A DNA stretch of 64,000 bases from Candidatus Saccharicenans subterraneus. GTDB lineage: Bacteria > Acidobacteriota > Aminicenantia > Aminicenantales > Saccharicenantaceae. This document shows positions 60,766 to 64,000 of this stretch, piece after piece (positions within the stretch are counted from its first letter, which is position 1; each line of letters begins with the position of its first letter). The position numbers were made by a program, and so were the translations under genes. The DNA is taken from assembly GCA_003426165.1 (NCBI GenBank), contig QUAH01000001.1, forward strand, positions 124,001 through 188,000, in the 5' to 3' direction. The notes beneath the pieces were generated by a model. It was given only the letters and a program-made list of their open reading frames with translations. It ran no database searches and was not told the DNA's origin.

Positions 60766-61245
60766 ATGCCGTTTCTGATGGAACTTATTTTTTTATGGCC
60801 CGGGAAAACGAAGAACCAGCACCTGCGGGCCCTGCAGGAGGAATTCCTGTCCAGGCTGCAGCCTTTCTGCCGGGCCAGGATAGTGGAAACGGCCGAGGCC
60901 CGGGGGGTTAAAGAGAGCCAGCCCGGCCGGATACTGGAAACGGAAGCCAGGGGGCTTGAAAAGCATCTCAAGGATGGCTATATTATCTGCCTTTCAGATA
61001 AAGGAAAAATGATGACCTCGGAGGAACTGGCCAGATGGCTGGAGAAGCAGGCGATGGTTTCGGCCAGGAAAATCATGTTCCTGGTGGGCGGTTTCCTGGG
61101 GCTGGCTCCGGAGCTCCTGGAAAGAGCCGACCTCGAGCTGTCGCTGTCGCGGCTGACTTTTTCGCACGAGCTGGCCAGGGTCGTCCTGCTGGAGCAGGTC
61201 TACCGGGCTATGAACCTGATTAAGGGATATTCATATCCGAAATGA
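60766..61245 (+). CDS. rlmH: 23S rRNA (pseudouridine1915-N3)-methyltransferase RlmH
   Basis: A 159-residue SPOUT methyltransferase. CLSDKGKMMTSEELA and FLVGGFLGL carry the knot that binds SAM; the C-terminus LLEQVYRAMNLIKGYSYPK matches the family. The true start may be the ATG four codons later (60778, MELIFLW), which aligns with the usual N-terminus. A promoter separates it from rsfS. Confidence 0.92.
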   Translation: MPFLMELIFLWPGKTKNQHLRALQEEFLSRLQPFCRARIVETAEARGVKESQPGRILETEARGLEKHLKDGYIICLSDKGKMMTSEELARWLEKQAMVSARKIMFLVGGFLGLAPELLERADLELSLSRLTFSHELARVVLLEQVYRAMNLIKGYSYPK

Positions 61246-61256
61246 GAGGGGGTTAA

Positions 61257-61634
61257 ATGACGGCCAAAGCTAAACTCAGCAAGAAAGAAAAAGATGAATT
61301 CAAAAAGCTGCTGCTGGAAAAGAAGAACAGTATAATCCGAAAACTGAGCCAGTATTACAATGACAGCAAGGAAATCGAAACCGACACTGCCCTGGACCTG
61401 GTGGACAAGGCCGAGACTTCTTATACCAAGGAGTTTCTGCTGGGATTGACCGACAGCGAACGGGAACAGCTGTCGCTGATTGACCAGGCCCTGGACAGGC
61501 TTCAGAAAAGCGAATTCGGCCTGTGCCTGATCTGTCATAAAGAGATAAACAAGAAGAGATTGAAAATCATACCCTGGGCCCCCTATTGCATCGAGTGCCA
61601 GGAAAAGAAAGAGGGCGAATCGAAGGAGCGGTGA
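61257..61634 (+). CDS. DksA/TraR-type zinc-finger protein
   Basis: A 125-residue protein with an N-terminal coiled coil (residues 5-85) and a CxxC...CxxC zinc finger (CLICHKEINKK to YCIECQE). It matches DksA-like factors that enter the RNA polymerase secondary channel. The coiled-coil tip has D43-D47-type acids, so a transcription role is plausible. It follows rlmH after 11 bases. Confidence 0.88.
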   Translation: MTAKAKLSKKEKDEFKKLLLEKKNSIIRKLSQYYNDSKEIETDTALDLVDKAETSYTKEFLLGLTDSEREQLSLIDQALDRLQKSEFGLCLICHKEINKKRLKIIPWAPYCIECQEKKEGESKER

Positions 61635-62371
61635 AACTGCGCCTCCACCTCAGCCGGGTGATGCACCCGGTGACAGTTATTGTTTTTCCTTCCTCCTGCC
61701 GGTTATGCGGCCGGGCCCTGGAAGACCCGAAGGAAAAGATAATCTGCACCCGCTGCCTTGACCGGGTCGAGGTTCATCATGGTCCGGTCTGCCCCATCTG
61801 CGGGCGTTTCTACCATCAGCCGGCGGCCGCGGGCCATCCCTGCGGCCATTGCCTGGAGCGACCGGAGCCCTTTTCCCGGCACCGCTCGCTCGGTCCTTAC
61901 TCGGGACGGTTAAAGGAAATTATCCTGCTTTTTAAGTATAAAGGGTGCGAAGTCCTCAGCCAGCCGCTGGCCGCCATGGTCTATGAGCATTTGGCTTCCG
62001 ACGGATTCTTTGACGGCCTGGATTTTATCGTACCGGTTCCCCTCCACCGGAAAAGAGAAAAGCAGCGAGGCTTCAACCAGGCTGAGCTGCTGGGGCGTGC
62101 CCTTTCCGACCTGAGCGGAGTCCCCTTGCTGCCGGGAATCCTCATCAAGGTCAGGAATACCCCGGCCCAGGTTTCCCTGGAGGCGGCCGAGAGGGAAATG
62201 AATCTCAGGACGGCGTTTACCGTCAGCAAGGCCGGAAAGATAAACGGCCGGACCGCCCTGCTGGTCGACGATGTTTTTACCACCGGCTCGACCCTCAGAG
62301 AATGTGCCGCCGAACTTCGCCGGGCCGGGGCCAGGGAAGTCAGGGCCCTGACTCTGGCCAGGGCAGTTTAA
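61631..62371 (+). CDS. comF: ComF family protein (GTG start)
   Basis: A 246-residue protein with CxxC zinc fingers (CRLCGRAL, CTRC, CPICGRF, CGHC) and then a phosphoribosyltransferase-like domain (ALLVDDVFTTGSTLRECA). ComF proteins take part in DNA uptake or ssDNA handling. GTG at 61631 has AAGGAG upstream and overlaps the dksA-like stop by 4 bases. Confidence 0.9.
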   Translation: MKLRLHLSRVMHPVTVIVFPSSCRLCGRALEDPKEKIICTRCLDRVEVHHGPVCPICGRFYHQPAAAGHPCGHCLERPEPFSRHRSLGPYSGRLKEIILLFKYKGCEVLSQPLAAMVYEHLASDGFFDGLDFIVPVPLHRKREKQRGFNQAELLGRALSDLSGVPLLPGILIKVRNTPAQVSLEAAEREMNLRTAFTVSKAGKINGRTALLVDDVFTTGSTLRECAAELRRAGAREVRALTLARAV

Positions 62372-62380
62372 AAATAAAAA

Positions 62381-62400
62381 CCCCCGTCCGAAGACGGGGG
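62381..62400 (-). terminator. Intrinsic terminator of hsp20
   Basis: An 8-bp stem CCCCCGTC/GACGGGGG with a 4-base loop; on the minus strand it is followed by TTTTTATTTTT, so it ends hsp20. On the plus strand no T-tract follows. Confidence 0.85.
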
Positions 62401-62416
62401 CAGTTGCCAGCAATAG

Positions 62417-62902
62417 TTATTTGGTTGCTTTTTCGCCGGATTTTTCGGCTGTCTGAGGTTTCACTATCTTGACCTTGCGGGGTTTGACTTCCGGTTTCTT
62501 GGGCATGTGGACCTTGAGCAGGCCGTTTTCGTACTCAGCGCTGATCTTCTCCTGGTCAACATAGTTCGGCAGGCTGAAGGACCGGTAGAAGGAACCATAG
62601 GCCCGCTCTATGCGGTGGTAATTCTCCTCCCTGGTCTCCTTTTCAAATTTTCTCTCGCCCCGCAGGCTCAGGGTGTTGTCTTCGACCTTGATCTCGACAT
62701 CCTTCTCCTCCACACCCGGAAGCTCGGCCGTCAGCACCAGCTCGTTCTCGGTTTCGTAGATATCCACGGCTGGAGACCAGGTGCTCTGGATGATGTCCGA
62801 CTCTTCAAATTTAGGAGAAGAAACCAGATCCTCAAACAGCCGATTCATCCTGTCGCGAAGTACCATGATGTCCCGGAAAGGATCCCATTTAGTGATAGCC
62901 AT
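62417..62902 (-). CDS. Small heat-shock protein, Hsp20/alpha-crystallin
   Basis: A 161-residue sHSP holding unfolding proteins. The alpha-crystallin domain is at about residues 45-140 (VDIYETENELVLTAELPGVE, the GVL-type motif ENGLLKVHMPKK), followed by a Lys-rich tail. TAAGGAGGTG precedes the ATG. It is preceded by a sigma70 promoter overlapped by a HAIR-like repeat. Confidence 0.94.
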   Translation of the reverse strand: MAITKWDPFRDIMVLRDRMNRLFEDLVSSPKFEESDIIQSTWSPAVDIYETENELVLTAELPGVEEKDVEIKVEDNTLSLRGERKFEKETREENYHRIERAYGSFYRSFSLPNYVDQEKISAEYENGLLKVHMPKKPEVKPRKVKIVKPQTAEKSGEKATK

Positions 62903-62938
62903 GGTCTCACCTCCTTATTAATTGTTTAGTGCAATATT

Positions 62939-62968
62939 AATATATATTTTGAGTATGTTTTTGTCAAG
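62939..62968 (-). promoter_or_regulatory. hsp20 promoter with HAIR-like operator
   Basis: TTGACA (-35, 62967-62962), a 17-base spacer and TATATT (-10, 62944-62939) on the minus strand. Over the -35, TTTGAGT-N7-TGTCAAG (62948-62968 on plus) resembles the HspR site CTTGAGT-N7-ACTCAAG at 11 of 14 positions. Confidence 0.5.
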
Positions 62969-62983
62969 TCTTTTTAAAAAAAA

Positions 62984-63661
62984 TTATTTCCCCCTTATAA
63001 GGAGGGTGGCTTCCCCCTTTATCCTATCGTCTGATATAGCTTCGCCCAGGGTGGTTACTGTTCCCCTGATAAATTCTTCGTGGATCTTGGTCAATTCTCT
63101 GGCCAGGACAGCCTCTCTTGGTCCCAGGACTTCTCCTGCTATTTCAAGAAATTGCTTCAACTTACGCATGGGCAGGAAAAAGACCAGGGTTCCCTCGGCC
63201 TCTGATAGCCTGGCCAGAAAATTCTTAAGGCTGCCCTTCTTGGGCGGGGGAAACCCGGCAAAGACGACCCGATGGGTGGGCAGGCCGGAGGCCGAAAGGG
63301 CTGCAGTCAGGGCGCTCGGCCCGGGTATCGGGATTACCCTTATATTTCTCCTTATTGCCTCCCTGATAAGAGGAAAACCAGGGTCAGATACCCCGGGTGT
63401 CCCGGCATCGGACACCAGGGCCACGTCCCGGCCCGCTTCCAGCCAGGACAGGATTTCGGGCAGTTTCTGGTTCTCCCTGGGGTGGAAGTATGAAATCAGC
63501 CGTTTCTTGATTCCATAAGCGTTGAGCAGCTTTATCGTCTGCCTGGTATCCTCGCAGGCAATGATTTCGACTTCTTTAAGAACTCTTAGAGCCCGAAGGG
63601 TAATGTCCTCCAGGTTGCCGATGGGGGTGCCGACCACGTACAGCGAACCTTTCTTGTCCAT
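62984..63661 (-). CDS. rsmI: 16S rRNA (cytidine1402-2'-O)-methyltransferase
   Basis: A 225-residue tetrapyrrole-methylase-fold enzyme. YVVGTPIGNLEDIT, ACEDTRQT, LVSDAGTPGVSDPG and FAGFPP are the family signatures. It lacks the roughly 50-residue C-terminal extension of the E. coli enzyme. Modifies the P-site region of 16S rRNA. Confidence 0.95.
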   Translation of the reverse strand: MDKKGSLYVVGTPIGNLEDITLRALRVLKEVEIIACEDTRQTIKLLNAYGIKKRLISYFHPRENQKLPEILSWLEAGRDVALVSDAGTPGVSDPGFPLIREAIRRNIRVIPIPGPSALTAALSASGLPTHRVVFAGFPPPKKGSLKNFLARLSEAEGTLVFFLPMRKLKQFLEIAGEVLGPREAVLARELTKIHEEFIRGTVTTLGEAISDDRIKGEATLLIRGK

Positions 63662-63695
63662 ATTTTATTTCCGTATCAAGCCTGCTGCGGCCGGC

Positions 63696-64000
63696 CTATT
63701 TTCCCCAATCATATGGATAAAGAAAATCATGGCCGACCGTCCGGCTGGAAATCTTGGCGATGGGCGGCATTTTTCGCTTGAATTCTGATCTCTTGATCAT
63801 CTCCACTATCCGCCTGACCTTTTTTCTCTCGAAACCGGCCGCTACCACCTCGTCCGGTTTCTGGCGGCGGTCAACCAGGAGATAGAGGATCCGGTCCAGC
63901 TCCTCGTAGGATAGTCCGATTTCTCCTTCGTCGGTCTGACCGGGCCACAGCCCGGCGGTTGGCTTTTTAACCAGTATCTCTTTCGGAATTTTTAAGTGAC
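63696..64000 (-). CDS. nadE: NAD+ synthetase, C-terminal part
   Basis: The frame is open from the right edge to TAG at 63698-63696. The residues KKPTAGLWPGQTDEGEIGLS and the C-terminal RKMPPIAKISSRTVGHDF match the end of NadE, the ATP-dependent amidation of deamido-NAD. The catalytic P-loop lies outside the window. It is on the same strand as rsmI. Confidence 0.88.
   Translation of the reverse strand, partial: HLKIPKEILVKKPTAGLWPGQTDEGEIGLSYEELDRILYLLVDRRQKPDEVVAAGFERKKVRRIVEMIKRSEFKRKMPPIAKISSRTVGHDFLYPYDWGK

Overview
The window is a bacterial chromosome segment of roughly 58-60% GC (estimated by eye), densely coded and mostly housekeeping. No rRNA, CRISPR array, integrase or insertion sequence was seen. 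The informational genes are bacterial, and several traits suggest a deep-branching anaerobe in or near Acidobacteriota/Candidatus Aminicenantes: F0 genes split from F1, an NAD-linked NiFe hydrogenase, a GTPase-carbamate kinase-OTC cluster and a HAIR-like heat-shock site. That placement is inference; no phylogenetic marker was compared.

Layout. 1-0.86 kb: the end of a GH5 glycosidase. 1.4-4.1 kb: an F0 module (atpZ/atpI-like, atpB, atpE) followed by a YihY membrane protein. 4.1-21.4 kb: a long minus-strand train, in transcription order thrS, infC (AUU start), rpmI, rplT, pheS, pheT, a ZapB-like gene, zapA, a structured RNA/leader, rny, ymdB, xseA, xseB, ispA, dxs, tlyA, nadK, glgA, trxA. A tRNA-Val(GAC) lies upstream of it. 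21.8-27.9 kb, plus strand: a YfcE-type phosphoesterase, a tiny basic ORF, a cyclic-2,3-diphosphoglycerate-synthetase-like GTPase, arcC, argF and a large unrecognised protein. 27.9-41.8 kb, minus strand: guaA, dnaE, a degenerate receiver, valS, birA, coaX, an unknown gene, rnr and a SelB-like protein without its GTPase domain.

41.9-43.7 kb is an AT-rich three-gene cassette, visibly different in composition from its surroundings. It encodes a membrane-anchored protein with a possible thioredoxin fold, a secreted beta-propeller and a short secreted peptide with six cysteines. It is the best candidate here for an undescribed system. 43.8-49.9 kb: a group 3d NAD-linked NiFe hydrogenase (HoxF-U-Y-H), its maturation protease (no ordinary start codon), HypB and HypA.

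50-52.4 kb: gatC, gatA and a lipoprotein, followed by tRNA-Lys and tRNA-Glu. 52.7-57.4 kb: a cyclic-di-GMP signalling trio of receiver-PAS-HD-GYP, histidine kinase and receiver-PAS-GGDEF, then tRNA-Val(TAC). 57.7-62.4 kb, plus strand: rplU, rpmA, obg, nadD, rsfS, rlmH, a dksA-like gene and comF. 62.4-64 kb, minus strand: hsp20, rsmI and the end of nadE.

The genes combine translation and ribosome assembly, isoprenoid, NAD and CoA cofactor supply, hydrogen metabolism tied to NADH, and a c-ring with a sodium-type ligand pattern. These fit a fermentative anaerobe that disposes of or recycles electrons as H2.
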